Below the pieces are notes generated by a model. The model was not told where the DNA came from, did not search any database, and saw only the letters and a list, made by a program, of their open reading frames with translations. From assembly GCF_043729335.1 (NCBI RefSeq), contig NZ_JAYTLQ010000002.1:1-64000 (forward strand): a DNA stretch of 64,000 bases, read 5' to 3'. How positions within the stretch are numbered: position 1 is the first letter of the stretch; each line of letters opens with the position of its first letter. The stretch is from Crenothrix sp043729335. Lineage in GTDB: Bacteria > Pseudomonadota > Gammaproteobacteria > Methylococcales > Methylomonadaceae. The position numbers and the translations under genes were made by a program. This document shows positions 1-9,056 of the stretch, in pieces.

Positions 1-25
1 ATAATTTCAGGGTCATGGGGTTTCA

Positions 26-511
26 GTGCAGTTTTTATCACTGCACTATGTCAAAAATCCCTACAAATTAACACCTGCATTGATTTGTAGGGACTACCCT
101 ATTTTGGTTGTTGAAGACTGCGATGAAGACTTTGAAACGGTTATGGAAGCGGCGGATCTTAATGGCATCCATAATAAAATTCAACGCGCCAGCTCCGGTG
201 ATGAATGCCTGGTGATGTTGCGCGAAACCATTAACCAGCACAGCAAACGTCCGGCTTTTGTACTGATGGATTTGAACATGCCCAAAAGTGATGGCCGGGA
301 TGCGTTAAAAGAAATTCAACAAGATGCCGCGCTGTGTGGTCTGCCGCTTATCGTATTCAGCACATCCAGCAACCCTAGTGATCTGAATTTTTGCTACGCC
401 CACGGTGCCAACGCCTACCATGTTAAACCGGTAAAGTATCTTGAGCATTTGCAGGTGTTAAAACAGATTTTTAACTATTGGTTAACCAGCGTTGCGGTGC
501 TGCCCGAATAA
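26..511 (+). CDS. Rcp1-like single-domain response regulator
   Basis: A stand-alone CheY-like receiver of the type that partners phytochrome-class kinases. The acidic pair is at residues 30-31 (VVED), the phosphoacceptor is D82 in the FVLMDLNMP strand, and the conserved Lys is in the HVKPVKY stretch near the C-terminus. The first possible start is a GTG at 26. The receiver fold begins only near residue 25, so the TTG at 80 is an alternative; with so little upstream sequence the start cannot be settled. The gene ends 12 bp before the hybrid kinase and is probably co-transcribed with it. It is clearly paralogous to the receiver at 33979-34425 (shared DEDF, GDECL, FSTSSN, ANAYH and IFNYWL blocks), which is linked to a bacteriophytochrome. 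Its cognate kinase could lie upstream of the window or be the next gene. Confidence 0.88.
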   Translation: MQFLSLHYVKNPYKLTPALICRDYPILVVEDCDEDFETVMEAADLNGIHNKIQRASSGDECLVMLRETINQHSKRPAFVLMDLNMPKSDGRDALKEIQQDAALCGLPLIVFSTSSNPSDLNFCYAHGANAYHVKPVKYLEHLQVLKQIFNYWLTSVAVLPE

Positions 512-523
512 AGGTAAAAAAAA

Positions 524-2917
524 ATGAATACTAAACCCCTAAGCATTCTGTTAATCGACGATAATCCGAATGATCGGGCCGATATTCGCCAAAATCTGTT
601 ATGTGGCTCGGAGCAGCGCTATTATTTTACCGAGGCAGAAATGGGTGAGGAAGGCTTGCGAAAAATTCTTGAAAAACAGGATGAACCCTACGATTGCGTG
701 CTGCTTGATTATCATCTGCCGGATATGAATGCCGATGAAATCTTGGCGAAATTGTGCAAAGACTCTGAAATCCCGTGCTGTCCGGTGCTGGTTATTACCG
801 GATCAAATAATAAGGACGGCTCCAGGCTCATTCAGGCAGGCGCGCAAGATTACATAGGTAAAAACTGGGGTAGTCCGCAAAGCCTGACACGAGCCGTAAG
901 CAATGCTATAGAACGTTACGCCATGCTGGTGGATAACATACAGGCAAAAGAGCTGTTACGCATTGAAAGGGAACGCTTATCTATTGCTTTAAGGTGTGGA
1001 CAAATGGGGGTTTATGACTGGAATTTGTCCAAAGGTAATTACTGGTGGTCTGATGAGGCTTATCCATTATATGGCTTGAATCCCGATAATCTTGTTCTCA
1101 GCCACAATAGCTTCACCGCGCTTATTCATCCGGATGACCATGATGGTTTTTGGCACCATTTTAATAAATCCATTACTCAGCGGACACTTTTTTTACACGA
1201 ATTTCGTATCTTGTATCCAGACGGGACTTTAAGATGGCTGGCGCACCGTGGCCAAGCTGAATACGATGTCAACGATCATGCGTGGCGGCATTTTGGCATT
1301 GTGGCAGACATTACCGAGTGCCGGATTAACGAAGAAAGGCGGCATTTTACCGAGCAACTGCACTCCTTATCCTTTGAGTTGGCACCGGCGGGTATCGTGT
1401 ATGTCAATCCTGACGGTGCGGTAATTAACGCCAATGAAAAAATGTCCCAGATTACCGGCTATTCAAACGAAGAGCTAGTGGGCATGAAAGTTACTAATTT
1501 AACCTACCCTGAAGACTTGATACACGATATCGAACTGCTAAAGCCGTTCCTAAAAGGTGCTGCGCCACTGTATAAAAACGAAAAGCGCTATGTGCGTAAA
1601 GATGGCAGTATCTGCTGGGTAACCGCAAAGGCGTGTATGGTAACAGATAAGGCGGGTAAAGCGGTTCACAGCATTGGCGTAATTCAGGATATTACCGAGC
1701 ACAAGCGGGCAGAATTGGAATTAATGGAAGCCAAGTCTGTCGCTGAAAAAGCCAATCTGGCCAAATCGGAATTTCTATCCCGAATGAGCCACGAACTGCG
1801 CACCCCGCTTAATGCTATTTTGGGCTTTGCCCAATTAATGGAAGCCAGTGATCCACCGCCCACGGCTTCGCAAAAAATAAGATTAGAGCAGGTCCTTAAA
1901 GCCGGTTGGTATTTACTGGAACTGATTAACGAAGTGCTGGACTTGGCGCTGGTGGAATCGGGTAAGTTGTCGTTGTCGCAAGAACCGGTGTCGCTAAACG
2001 ACGTGTTAGTTGAATGCCATAATATGATCGCACCCTTAGCGCAAGAGCATAGTATTCAACTCAATTTTACGTGCTTCGATAATCTTGGAGTTGTCTATGC
2101 GGATCGAACCCGTTTAAAGCAAATTTTAATCAATTTGCTTTCTAATGCCATAAAATACAACCGCCCACAAGGCAAAGTTGACGTAAAATGTACCTTAAGC
2201 AATGCAGGGCGTATACGCATTAGTATTAAAGACACCGGACAGGGATTATCCCCCAAAAACTTGGCGCATTTGTTTGAACCGTTCAATCGGCTGGGGCAAG
2301 AAAACAGCACTAAAGAAGGCACGGGTATTGGCTTGGTCGTCACCAAAACACTGGTAGAACTGATGGAAGGCGCTATTGGGGTAGAAAGCACGGTGGGCAT
2401 GGGCAGCGAATTTTGGGTTGAACTGAATCAGGACGTTGTGCCCTGTTTTACGGATGACGATATAATGGCTGCACAGCTTGCGCCCCCAGCTGAAGAGTTA
2501 CCACAACGTACGCTGCTGTATGTAGAAGATAATGCCGCCAACCTGTTATTGGTTGAACACATTATTGCCGATTATCCACGCATAAAGATGTTAAGCGCAC
2601 GCAACAGTACGGTAGGCATAGAGATTGCCCGCAGCCAGCTTCCGGATGTGATTTTAATGGACATTAATATGCCCGGCATGAATGGCATTAAGACCCTTAA
2701 CATATTGCGCCAGGATCCGGTAACGGCACATATTCCGGTTATCGCGCTCAGTGCCCATGCCATGGCGCATGATATTGAAAAAGGACTGGAAAGCGGCTTC
2801 TTTCGCTATCTCACTAAACCCCTTAATATTAATGATTTTATAACGACCTTAAACCATGCCCTGGAGTTTTCCGAAATGGGACTTATCGAACACAATGAAA
2901 GCGGATACTTACAATGA
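524..2917 (+). CDS. hybrid sensor histidine kinase (REC-PAS-PAS-HisKA-HATPase-REC)
   Basis: A soluble multi-domain kinase of 797 residues with no evident membrane segment. Visible domains in order: a receiver at about 5-125 (phosphoacceptor D62), a PAS at about 150-268, a second PAS at about 280-395, a HisKA box with H423 (SHELRTPLN), an HATPase with N-box near 537-546 (LINLLSNAIKY), G1 near 570-574 (DTGQG) and G2 near 599-603 (GTGIGL), and a C-terminal receiver with D713 (ILMDINMPG). Receivers at both ends suggest a phosphorelay node that takes signal from another kinase and passes it on. The gene sits 12 bp after a lone receiver and overlaps the next gene by 4 bp (ATGA), so the three are one operon. 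The signal is unknown; the PAS domains show no diagnostic ligand motif. Confidence 0.93.
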   Translation: MNTKPLSILLIDDNPNDRADIRQNLLCGSEQRYYFTEAEMGEEGLRKILEKQDEPYDCVLLDYHLPDMNADEILAKLCKDSEIPCCPVLVITGSNNKDGSRLIQAGAQDYIGKNWGSPQSLTRAVSNAIERYAMLVDNIQAKELLRIERERLSIALRCGQMGVYDWNLSKGNYWWSDEAYPLYGLNPDNLVLSHNSFTALIHPDDHDGFWHHFNKSITQRTLFLHEFRILYPDGTLRWLAHRGQAEYDVNDHAWRHFGIVADITECRINEERRHFTEQLHSLSFELAPAGIVYVNPDGAVINANEKMSQITGYSNEELVGMKVTNLTYPEDLIHDIELLKPFLKGAAPLYKNEKRYVRKDGSICWVTAKACMVTDKAGKAVHSIGVIQDITEHKRAELELMEAKSVAEKANLAKSEFLSRMSHELRTPLNAILGFAQLMEASDPPPTASQKIRLEQVLKAGWYLLELINEVLDLALVESGKLSLSQEPVSLNDVLVECHNMIAPLAQEHSIQLNFTCFDNLGVVYADRTRLKQILINLLSNAIKYNRPQGKVDVKCTLSNAGRIRISIKDTGQGLSPKNLAHLFEPFNRLGQENSTKEGTGIGLVVTKTLVELMEGAIGVESTVGMGSEFWVELNQDVVPCFTDDDIMAAQLAPPAEELPQRTLLYVEDNAANLLLVEHIIADYPRIKMLSARNSTVGIEIARSQLPDVILMDINMPGMNGIKTLNILRQDPVTAHIPVIALSAHAMAHDIEKGLESGFFRYLTKPLNINDFITTLNHALEFSEMGLIEHNESGYLQ

Positions 2918-3780
2918 TCAACAAACAAGACATTTTTAACGCCAGTATTCTGATTGTTGACGATCAGCACTCTAATGTACTCTTACTTGAGGAAATGCTC
3001 CGGGATGCAGGTTATAGCTGTATTGCCAGCACCACAGACCCTACTGAAGTTTACCAGCTGCATCAAAAAAATCATTACGCTTTAATTTTGCTGGATTTGA
3101 AAATGCCCGGCATGGATGGTTTTCAGGTGATGGAAGGCCTAAAGGAGCTTGAAACAAAGCGCTATCTTCCGGTACTGGTCATTACCGCAGAACCCAATCA
3201 TAAACTGCAAGCACTGGGTGCCGGTGCTAAAGATTTTGTCACCAAGCCGTTTGATATGGTTGAAGTAAAAACCCGTATTTATAATATGCTGGAAGTGCGG
3301 TTGTTGTACAGAAAGCTGGAACAGCACAACAAAATGCTGGAACAAGCGGTGCAGGAGCGCACCACAGACCTAAGAATAAGCGAAGCACGTTTTCGCCGGC
3401 TGGCCGAATTGTCATCTGATTGGTATTGGGAGCAAGACAAAGACGGCTACTTTACCCATGTTTATGGCCCGGTGCTTGACATGCTAGGGGTGCAAATAGA
3501 TGCGGCATCAGGCAAAGCAAAACCGGCTGAAGGGGTATTTTGGAATAAGGCCGAGCGGGAAATACTCGATGCCAAGCTGGCCGCCAGACAACCGTTTTTG
3601 GATTTCGTTTACAGCCGTGCAACGCCTAACGGCACACGGCAATACATCATGGTAAGCGGCGAACCCATGTTCGATTTATCCGGCCGCTTTTCTGGCTACT
3701 GTGGAATTGGCAAAGACATTACTACCTCTATTCTCAGTAACGAGGAAATGCCTTCAGATAAAAGCAAGATTAAAGCCTAG
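2914..3780 (+). CDS. response regulator with receiver and PAS domain
   Basis: 288 residues. An N-terminal receiver (acidic pair at 16-17, phosphoacceptor D61 in LILLDLKMPG, Lys in VTKPF) is followed by a short coiled-coil linker at about 130-155 (LEQHNKMLEQAVQERT) and a PAS domain at about 160-275. There is no GGDEF, EAL, HD-GYP, kinase or DNA-binding domain after the PAS, so the output is not obvious. The protein may act through protein-protein contacts, or be a shortened relative of receiver-PAS-GGDEF proteins. The start overlaps the preceding kinase stop by 4 bp, which points to translational coupling. The stop codon lies within the left arm of an inverted repeat that probably ends the operon. 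Confidence 0.88.
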   Translation: MINKQDIFNASILIVDDQHSNVLLLEEMLRDAGYSCIASTTDPTEVYQLHQKNHYALILLDLKMPGMDGFQVMEGLKELETKRYLPVLVITAEPNHKLQALGAGAKDFVTKPFDMVEVKTRIYNMLEVRLLYRKLEQHNKMLEQAVQERTTDLRISEARFRRLAELSSDWYWEQDKDGYFTHVYGPVLDMLGVQIDAASGKAKPAEGVFWNKAEREILDAKLAARQPFLDFVYSRATPNGTRQYIMVSGEPMFDLSGRFSGYCGIGKDITTSILSNEEMPSDKSKIKA

Positions 3781-3969
3781 TACTCAGTCAGCTTTATAAT
3801 GTCGAGTACTATAAAATACTCCGTTCGTCCTGAGCCTGTCGAAGGACTTGTGGTTCATGGTTCGACAAGGCTCTCATGGGTCTGCCGAATGGCTCACCAT
3901 TTATGCCCTTTGGGTACGAACGGTTTTTTAAAATATCTGACTGACAAAATAAGATTGACTGAGTACTAG
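3777..3969. repeat. inverted-repeat element with inner REP-like hairpin
   Basis: A perfect 14-bp inverted repeat (CTAGTACTCAGTCA at 3777-3790 and its complement at 3956-3969) bounds 165 bp between two convergent genes. Inside is a second nested inverted repeat, CCGTTCGT at 3821-3828 and ACGAACGG at 3916-3923, followed by a T-run. It has inner GTCGAA/TTCGAC arms and a core resembling the dispersed CCGTTCG...TGAGC...GTCGAA palindrome found in many proteobacterial genomes. The outer arms contain the stop codons of both neighbours. It could be a small non-autonomous mobile element that now acts as a bidirectional terminator. Confidence 0.6.
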
Positions 3970-5501
3970 TGTGCTTCGACGATTTGATAACGGTTCAAAA
4001 ATGCTGTCGAATGCAATTGCTTCATTTGTCGGTAGCGGCTGCTTTTATGTTCTTTTTTAATAAAAATATATTCGTCAGGGGAAAAGCCATTGTTTAATAG
4101 CAGCACACTTTCTGCTTGTTGGCTGGCCTCTTCTTTGGGCAGATAAATCGCATCGATTTCTGTGTCAGGATGCCCAGGATTAGAAATTTTTATGGCTTGG
4201 GCATTGATGCCAACCAGCTCAACCCCCAGTATGATGTCGGTTTCTTCGGATTGAGACAGCCAGCGAATAAAGCCGATTTCCAGGATTTTTTGTTGTAAAC
4301 CAATGATATTGCCGACTTTAGGCTTAACACGCTTGCTAGACCATACCAAGCCAAAGCCATTCTTACTTTTGTCAATTAAATTGACCCGTGTATCGGCTGC
4401 ATTTTGCGCCGCAGAGCTCCAAATGGTTGATGTTTCGTCGGGATTGATTGACTTTCTACCAAAACTGGAACCCAGGCTTGCGCTTATTTTGTGCAGCGCC
4501 CCTGTGCCTTTAAAATCCAAATAGCCCTTTGGATTATGGCTATAGTCGTCATCCAATTCTTGTTTTTGCAAATACTCTATTAAATGATCAAAATTAGTGA
4601 CCGCAAGGCACGGGTCGTTAACTTTTGTGCGCGTGTGCTTACGTTCGCAGTTTGAAGTGAGGGTTTTGGCCAGCCGCAACAACATGAGTTGATCGGTATA
4701 CGGGTGTTGTAACTCCTTATCGTAAGCGGCATCCAGCACTTGGCTTGCCACTTCAGCGGTCGCCACATGCAGAACATAGGGATCATCTTTATCGATAACA
4801 TCAACAAGAGTGCTGGGCGGTGCGTCGCTTCTCAAGTGAATATAAGGGATGCCTTTAAACTTTTTTTCGGGCACATTTTTCAGTAGTTTGGCATAGGCGC
4901 TGTATTGGCCGAGCAGGGTGTAAACAACGCGCATTTCTTGTGGCGAAAACTGATTAGGCCGACTCAAATAAAACACCAGGATGTGTTTGAAAGCCGTAGC
5001 AATGGTATCGCTACTGTGGCCCATGGTTCCATTGTGGTGAGCGAGTCTATAAAAATGAAAACAATCTGACCAAAAAGTAGCAAAAGGCTGGCTGTAAAGC
5101 TGGCTCATATACAGTAAGGCGCGACCTAGTGCTTGTAGACCATGGCTAATAAGCAGCAATTTTTGTTGCTGTGAGTAATAGGTGTTCTTTTTAAAAGAAT
5201 CTTCCAAGCTGATTAATTTATAGCCGTTTGCCAATTCGGCACATGCCCAGATAGAATATTCGAAGACCGTATTTTCATCTTCAAAGGGTTGGAGGTTTGG
5301 GTTAATGCTAGGTTGTGAGGTAATGCGTGCTGTTAATTGAAAAAGCACAGGTGTCAATTTGTTCAATATCAGTAGTTTGGTTTTTCCTACTACCGGGGTT
5401 TTGTTCAAGGTGAGCAGGATATGTAAAAGCTGTTCGCAGCCCTTTGCATTATCGTCTAGCGTTAACGATTTAAGCCACCTTAAAAAGTCCATGTCATTCA
5501 T
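3966..5501 (-). CDS. hypothetical protein, possible PilZ-like C-terminal domain
   Basis: About 511 residues from the ATG at 5501. The reading frame stays open to an ATG at 5549, but that adds an unlikely MFRCCPVAISRPLPFA extension; neither start has a good ribosome site. The protein looks cytoplasmic, with a mainly helical first two thirds. The last 130 residues are beta-rich and contain GFGLVW, GNIIGL and EIGFIRWLSQ blocks that faintly resemble PilZ-type c-di-GMP binding domains. The RxxxR and D/NxSxxG ligand motifs are not clear, so nucleotide binding is only a guess. It stands alone, facing the receiver-PAS gene across the inverted-repeat element. Confidence 0.6.
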   Translation of the reverse strand: MNDMDFLRWLKSLTLDDNAKGCEQLLHILLTLNKTPVVGKTKLLILNKLTPVLFQLTARITSQPSINPNLQPFEDENTVFEYSIWACAELANGYKLISLEDSFKKNTYYSQQQKLLLISHGLQALGRALLYMSQLYSQPFATFWSDCFHFYRLAHHNGTMGHSSDTIATAFKHILVFYLSRPNQFSPQEMRVVYTLLGQYSAYAKLLKNVPEKKFKGIPYIHLRSDAPPSTLVDVIDKDDPYVLHVATAEVASQVLDAAYDKELQHPYTDQLMLLRLAKTLTSNCERKHTRTKVNDPCLAVTNFDHLIEYLQKQELDDDYSHNPKGYLDFKGTGALHKISASLGSSFGRKSINPDETSTIWSSAAQNAADTRVNLIDKSKNGFGLVWSSKRVKPKVGNIIGLQQKILEIGFIRWLSQSEETDIILGVELVGINAQAIKISNPGHPDTEIDAIYLPKEEASQQAESVLLLNNGFSPDEYIFIKKEHKSSRYRQMKQLHSTAFLNRYQIVEAH

Positions 5502-5801
5502 AGCAAACGGAAGTGGGCGCGATATAGCAACAGGGCAACATCTAAACATCTTTTAGGTACCAAAATATAAACAATACTGAGAGAGGGACAAGACTAGCGG
5601 TAAAAGAATGATCTTGTCAATCGATGTGACTTTTTTACCACATAAAAGTTGCTGTAAATCCACGTATGGAGGGTATTCAGGATGAGATTAACGTGTATCT
5701 CAATCCCACCATGCCAACTAATAACCGCATTATATAAATTCAGCCAAGTACGCTCCTTCAAAGCGGAAGGAGCATGTAGTTGTTGAATTATCCAGGGAGT
5801 A
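5502..5801. other. intergenic region with a perfect hairpin
   Basis: No gene is visible in these 300 bp. It holds an 8-bp perfect stem (GCTCCTTC at 5752-5759 and GAAGGAGC at 5766-5773) with a 6-base loop, just past the stop of nrdJb. No T-run follows on either strand, so it may slow or protect the nrdJb transcript rather than terminate it. Confidence 0.4.
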
Positions 5802-6500
5802 TTAGCCGCACTTACTGTCGCCGCAGTTAAGGCAAGTCATGCATCCATCCATTAATACCAGCGCTTTAGTCTGGCATTTGCCGCACAATAACGCTTTGGC
5901 GGGAAAAGCCCCGTTTTCATCAAGCGATGAGGTGTCGTTATGCAGTGATTCAAATTCGCGGCGTTTGGCGGCCAGAAACTGTTTTTGATGATCGTCCAGT
6001 TCGGTGTCCTTTAGCATACCGATTTGCTTCATGTGCGATTCAATCGCACAACCGATTTCAGCGACTAAAGACGGCATGAACACACCACCTTTTTTGAAAT
6101 AACCGCCTCTGGGATCAAATACCGCCTTTAATTCTTCCACTAAAAAAGTGGCATCGCCGCCTTTACGAAATACTGCCGAAATAACTCGTGTTAATGCTAA
6201 AACCCATTGGAAATGCTCCATATTTTTAGAATTGATAAACACCTCATACGGACGGCGTTCTTCGTGTTCTGTACCCATATTCAGGATCATGTCGTTAATG
6301 GTGATATACAGCGCATGTTCCGATTGCGGGGTTTTTATCTTGTAAGTTGAGCCAAACAGAATTTCCGGGCGCGTGACATTTTCATGCATGCTTTCCAGGT
6401 TGTTGATTTTGGCATCATTAGCCGATTGCACGGCTGCGGCTTTGTCTTCGGTAGACAATACTTTGTAGCTGGTGATTTTTTTTTCTATTTTAAATGTCAT
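5802..6500 (-). CDS. nrdJ: NrdJb: TSCPD-domain subunit of class II ribonucleotide reductase
   Basis: 232 residues matching the separate C-terminal partner of adenosylcobalamin-dependent ribonucleotide reductase, as in the split NrdJa/NrdJb enzyme of Pseudomonas. A TSCPD domain covers about 75-155 (EVFINSKNMEHFQWVLAL, FRKGGD, MPSLVAEIGCAIE). The C-terminal zinc-ribbon-like tail has Cys pairs LLCGKC and CLNC plus a last Cys near the end. This tail probably supplies the redox cysteines that re-reduce the active site, since NrdJa in this window has no C-terminal CxxC. Unusually, nrdJa is about 4.3 kb away with seven unrelated genes between. Confidence 0.88.
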   Translation of the reverse strand: MTFKIEKKITSYKVLSTEDKAAAVQSANDAKINNLESMHENVTRPEILFGSTYKIKTPQSEHALYITINDMILNMGTEHEERRPYEVFINSKNMEHFQWVLALTRVISAVFRKGGDATFLVEELKAVFDPRGGYFKKGGVFMPSLVAEIGCAIESHMKQIGMLKDTELDDHQKQFLAAKRREFESLHNDTSSLDENGAFPAKALLCGKCQTKALVLMDGCMTCLNCGDSKCG

Positions 6501-6646
6501 GATTGTAAATCCATAGCGGGTAAATAATTAAAAATAAGGTTATCTCGTGTCAGTGCTTATTAAGTCTTGTCGGCAAAATTTAAATAGGGTTCTTTTAAGA
6601 CTAAGCGTACAATTTTGAGCAATTATTTAATTTTAAAGAGATAAAA

Positions 6647-7045
6647 ATGATGAAAAAAATAATTTTGGCCTCCATTGTATTGGCTATGTCTGTTTTTACA
6701 AGTATTGGTTACGCTGATATTGAACTGACTTCTAAAGAACAGCTTGAAGGTAATTGGAAGTTGCAGTACACCAAAAGCAGTGCTACCAGCAAACAAATGA
6801 TCAAACGCGAAGATACCTGGGTCATGAAAGATGGCAAAATTGTTATCTTGAATATTCCGATGGGTGGCAAGCATTATGATCAACCGGCGGTAACGTATGT
6901 TATAGAAAATGGCAAATTGTTAGTTCCTTATGTAGGCCGTGCAGGCGGTGATCATTTTTCTTTAGTGTCTGTTGATGATAAAAACCTAGTATTAAAAGGT
7001 ACTTACGGCGAACATTATTATTTTGATAGCGTACCCGCTAAGTAA
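6647..7045 (+). CDS. small secreted protein of unknown function
   Basis: 132 residues with a standard Sec signal peptide (lysines at 3-4, hydrophobic core to about residue 20, cleavage after GYA). The mature part of about 108 residues looks like a small beta-barrel, with the spacing of lipocalin-like folds (EGNWKLQYT near the start, later VMKDGKIV and VTYVIENGKLLV strands). I do not recognise a named family. It is preceded by a purine-rich site (AAAGAGATAAAA) and followed by a plausible terminator. A similar small secreted protein lies just downstream. Confidence 0.75.
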   Translation: MMKKIILASIVLAMSVFTSIGYADIELTSKEQLEGNWKLQYTKSSATSKQMIKREDTWVMKDGKIVILNIPMGGKHYDQPAVTYVIENGKLLVPYVGRAGGDHFSLVSVDDKNLVLKGTYGEHYYFDSVPAK

Positions 7046-7103
7046 TATTGAATGGCAATCTGCGTTATTGCGCAGCCATTAAAAATTAGTATTTTTTTCG
7101 AAT

Positions 7104-7136
7104 AACCCTTGCCTATCGGTCGGGGTTTTTGTTTTT
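7104..7136 (+). terminator. probable intrinsic terminator
   Basis: An AACCC/GGGTT stem is followed by TTTTTG then TTTTTT, 59 bp after the stop of the secreted-protein gene at 6647-7045. Confidence 0.6.
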
Positions 7137-7239
7137 TGATGACTCTGAAAATGATGTCATCTTATTATGTGCCAAGAGCTATACTTTTCTGGAACGCTAC
7201 GTTAAGTCTCATTTTTATCACGACCTGAGGTGAAAGATC

Positions 7240-7629
7240 ATGAAAATAACCGCTTTATTAACCAGTCTTGCCCTCATTACTTTACCTACGGTTAGCCTTG
7301 CAGCTACCTGTACCGGCGCTGATTTTGCCGGCACTTGGCGCATATACACAGTGCTTAATTCTATTTCCCGTTGTACACTTATTATGTCCAGCAAGGGAGT
7401 TATAGCTAGCTCATCTTTTTGTTATTTGCCTGATTTTGCTGATTCAGTTCGTCTTACAGGTACATTGAAATTGCAATCAGATTGCCATATAACCGGTAGC
7501 ATTAATGCCAATAGCCAGCAGCGGCAAATTGATGCCTGGGTCAGCAAAGGTAAGGACAGTATTTCTGGTATCGGTTGGAAACCAGGGAATGTATTTACCG
7601 GCAATGTGTTTTCTGGCGTGAAGCAATAG
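7240..7629 (+). CDS. small secreted cysteine-containing protein, unknown function
   Basis: 129 residues with a clear signal peptide (cleavage after SLA near residue 20). The mature chain starts ATCTGADFAGTWRIY, a pattern seen in small lipocalin/calycin-like secreted proteins (G-T-W), and has four cysteines that could form two disulfides in the periplasm. A GAGG-type ribosome site (CTGAGGTGAAAG) lies 7-14 bases before the ATG. It has the same overall plan as the gene at 6647 but little residue identity. No function can be assigned. Confidence 0.72.
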   Translation: MKITALLTSLALITLPTVSLAATCTGADFAGTWRIYTVLNSISRCTLIMSSKGVIASSSFCYLPDFADSVRLTGTLKLQSDCHITGSINANSQQRQIDAWVSKGKDSISGIGWKPGNVFTGNVFSGVKQ

Positions 7630-7699
7630 TGTTTTGGTTTTGTTGGGGTCAACGTGGGCTTCTTAAATTGGCGCTTTATTAGGTTTGAGGTTCAAATAA

Positions 7700-8941
7700 T
7701 TATTTTGAAGTACCGTTTGGCATTAACGATTTAATTAACTCGGTAATCTTTTCTAAGCCACCTTTATTATGAAGTGCTTTATCAACTAATTCATGCAATG
7801 GTGATGATGGCTCTGAAATAGCCAGCATTCTTGTCGGTGGTGAACCAAAGTTTTTAATCGCTGTTTCTCTGAGTAATTTAATCATGTCTTCATCACCTTC
7901 CATTTCTCTTCTATAACCAATGAAAGCAAGGGCAGATGCTTCTTTAAATGCGTAATCTTCAATTAATCTCATTGTGTTTCCATATTGTCTAGCTACGAAC
8001 CAAGTAAACCAGACTGCCGGCCCTGTTATTAATACTCTTGCTAAAATGCCCCAAGCATCTACAAGCCCATTTTCATTAATTAGTGGTTGCAGTTTTAGAT
8101 AATCTGTCGTTGTTAAAAGAGCTCCTAAAATTAAAAGGGTTATTCCAATAAAAAAAGCTCTAACCCAATAAGTTTGACTTCTTTCAAGCGCAGTTCTACG
8201 AGAACCAAATGATGCCGCCAATCCAGCTTTTAAATTTCCTTCCCGCACTAATTGTGCATCTTCAGATAACAAATTAATTTTAGCGAGTAATTCTTGCTGT
8301 TGATTTTTTCCAATCTCAAGATCAGAAAGTAAATTCTGAATTGCTTCTTTATTTAATAATGCTTGAGATGAGCTAGTTTCGGCATTTGTTTTTGCGTTTG
8401 CCGCTTCTCGTTCATATCCTTCAATTTTTGTTAGCAGGTTTCGGACTGTTTCATCTGATTGATTAGCTATGTTATTTGAGTTATTAATAATAGCTACAGA
8501 GTCTGTTAACCGTTTTAGTAATGCTTCTGTAGACTCCATTTTTCCTATTGCTGCGGTTTGTGTTGTCCATTTATAAGATTGTTGCTTTAAGTTTGGTGGG
8601 ATAAGCCATACGATTGACGAGTGAACTGACCAGATAAAACTAATTAATTGCTCTAAATAAACTTGAGGATTGGACATCAAGTTGTTTATTGCTTGCTGAA
8701 TTTGCGGGAAAATATTGATAATACTTTGTTGGTGAACAACAAATAGCATTGGATCGATATCGTCGCAGCTTGCAACACTCTGAACAATGCCAATCATTTC
8801 TCTCAAAGATTTATCTAAATCGTTGGTAGTTAGTGGTGTGCCCTGATATGTGAAGGTAGAAGGCATATCTGGCTGATTTTGTTCCCATATTGCTAGAGCA
8901 TTATTAAGAATCTCGATTTGAGAGTCCCACTGTGGTTTCAT
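7700..8941 (-). CDS. coiled-coil membrane protein, unknown function
   Basis: 413 residues. The N-terminal 140 residues are helical and rich in Trp and Gln. About 145-225 is a long coiled coil with heptad repeats (INNSNNIANQ, KTNAETSSSQALLNKEAIQNL). Two membrane segments follow at about 265-290 and 305-325, with YWVRAFFIG leading in. The C-terminus is cytoplasmic and contains the block RLIEDYAFKEASALAFIGYRRE. No catalytic motif is visible. It stands between a lone antitoxin-like gene and small secreted genes in the accessory block that separates the two nrdJ parts, which suggests acquired DNA. A role in defence or envelope stress is possible but not supported by any motif. Confidence 0.6.
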   Translation of the reverse strand: MKPQWDSQIEILNNALAIWEQNQPDMPSTFTYQGTPLTTNDLDKSLREMIGIVQSVASCDDIDPMLFVVHQQSIINIFPQIQQAINNLMSNPQVYLEQLISFIWSVHSSIVWLIPPNLKQQSYKWTTQTAAIGKMESTEALLKRLTDSVAIINNSNNIANQSDETVRNLLTKIEGYEREAANAKTNAETSSSQALLNKEAIQNLLSDLEIGKNQQQELLAKINLLSEDAQLVREGNLKAGLAASFGSRRTALERSQTYWVRAFFIGITLLILGALLTTTDYLKLQPLINENGLVDAWGILARVLITGPAVWFTWFVARQYGNTMRLIEDYAFKEASALAFIGYRREMEGDEDMIKLLRETAIKNFGSPPTRMLAISEPSSPLHELVDKALHNKGGLEKITELIKSLMPNGTSK

Positions 8942-9056
8942 CTAAAATTCCTTGTGGAGATACATTATAAAAGGGCTGCAAATTCAATTATTAAGCAGAT
9001 TGCTGGGGATTTTTATTTAACCAACAACTTATAAAACACATTAAAAACTGGTCGTA

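Noticed and set aside
5752..5773. Plus-strand hairpin with AAAGCG loop that fits the ANTAR A1/G4 code
   Set aside because: No gene starts downstream on that strand for about 870 bp, there is no U-run and no second hexaloop hairpin, so the loop match is probably chance.
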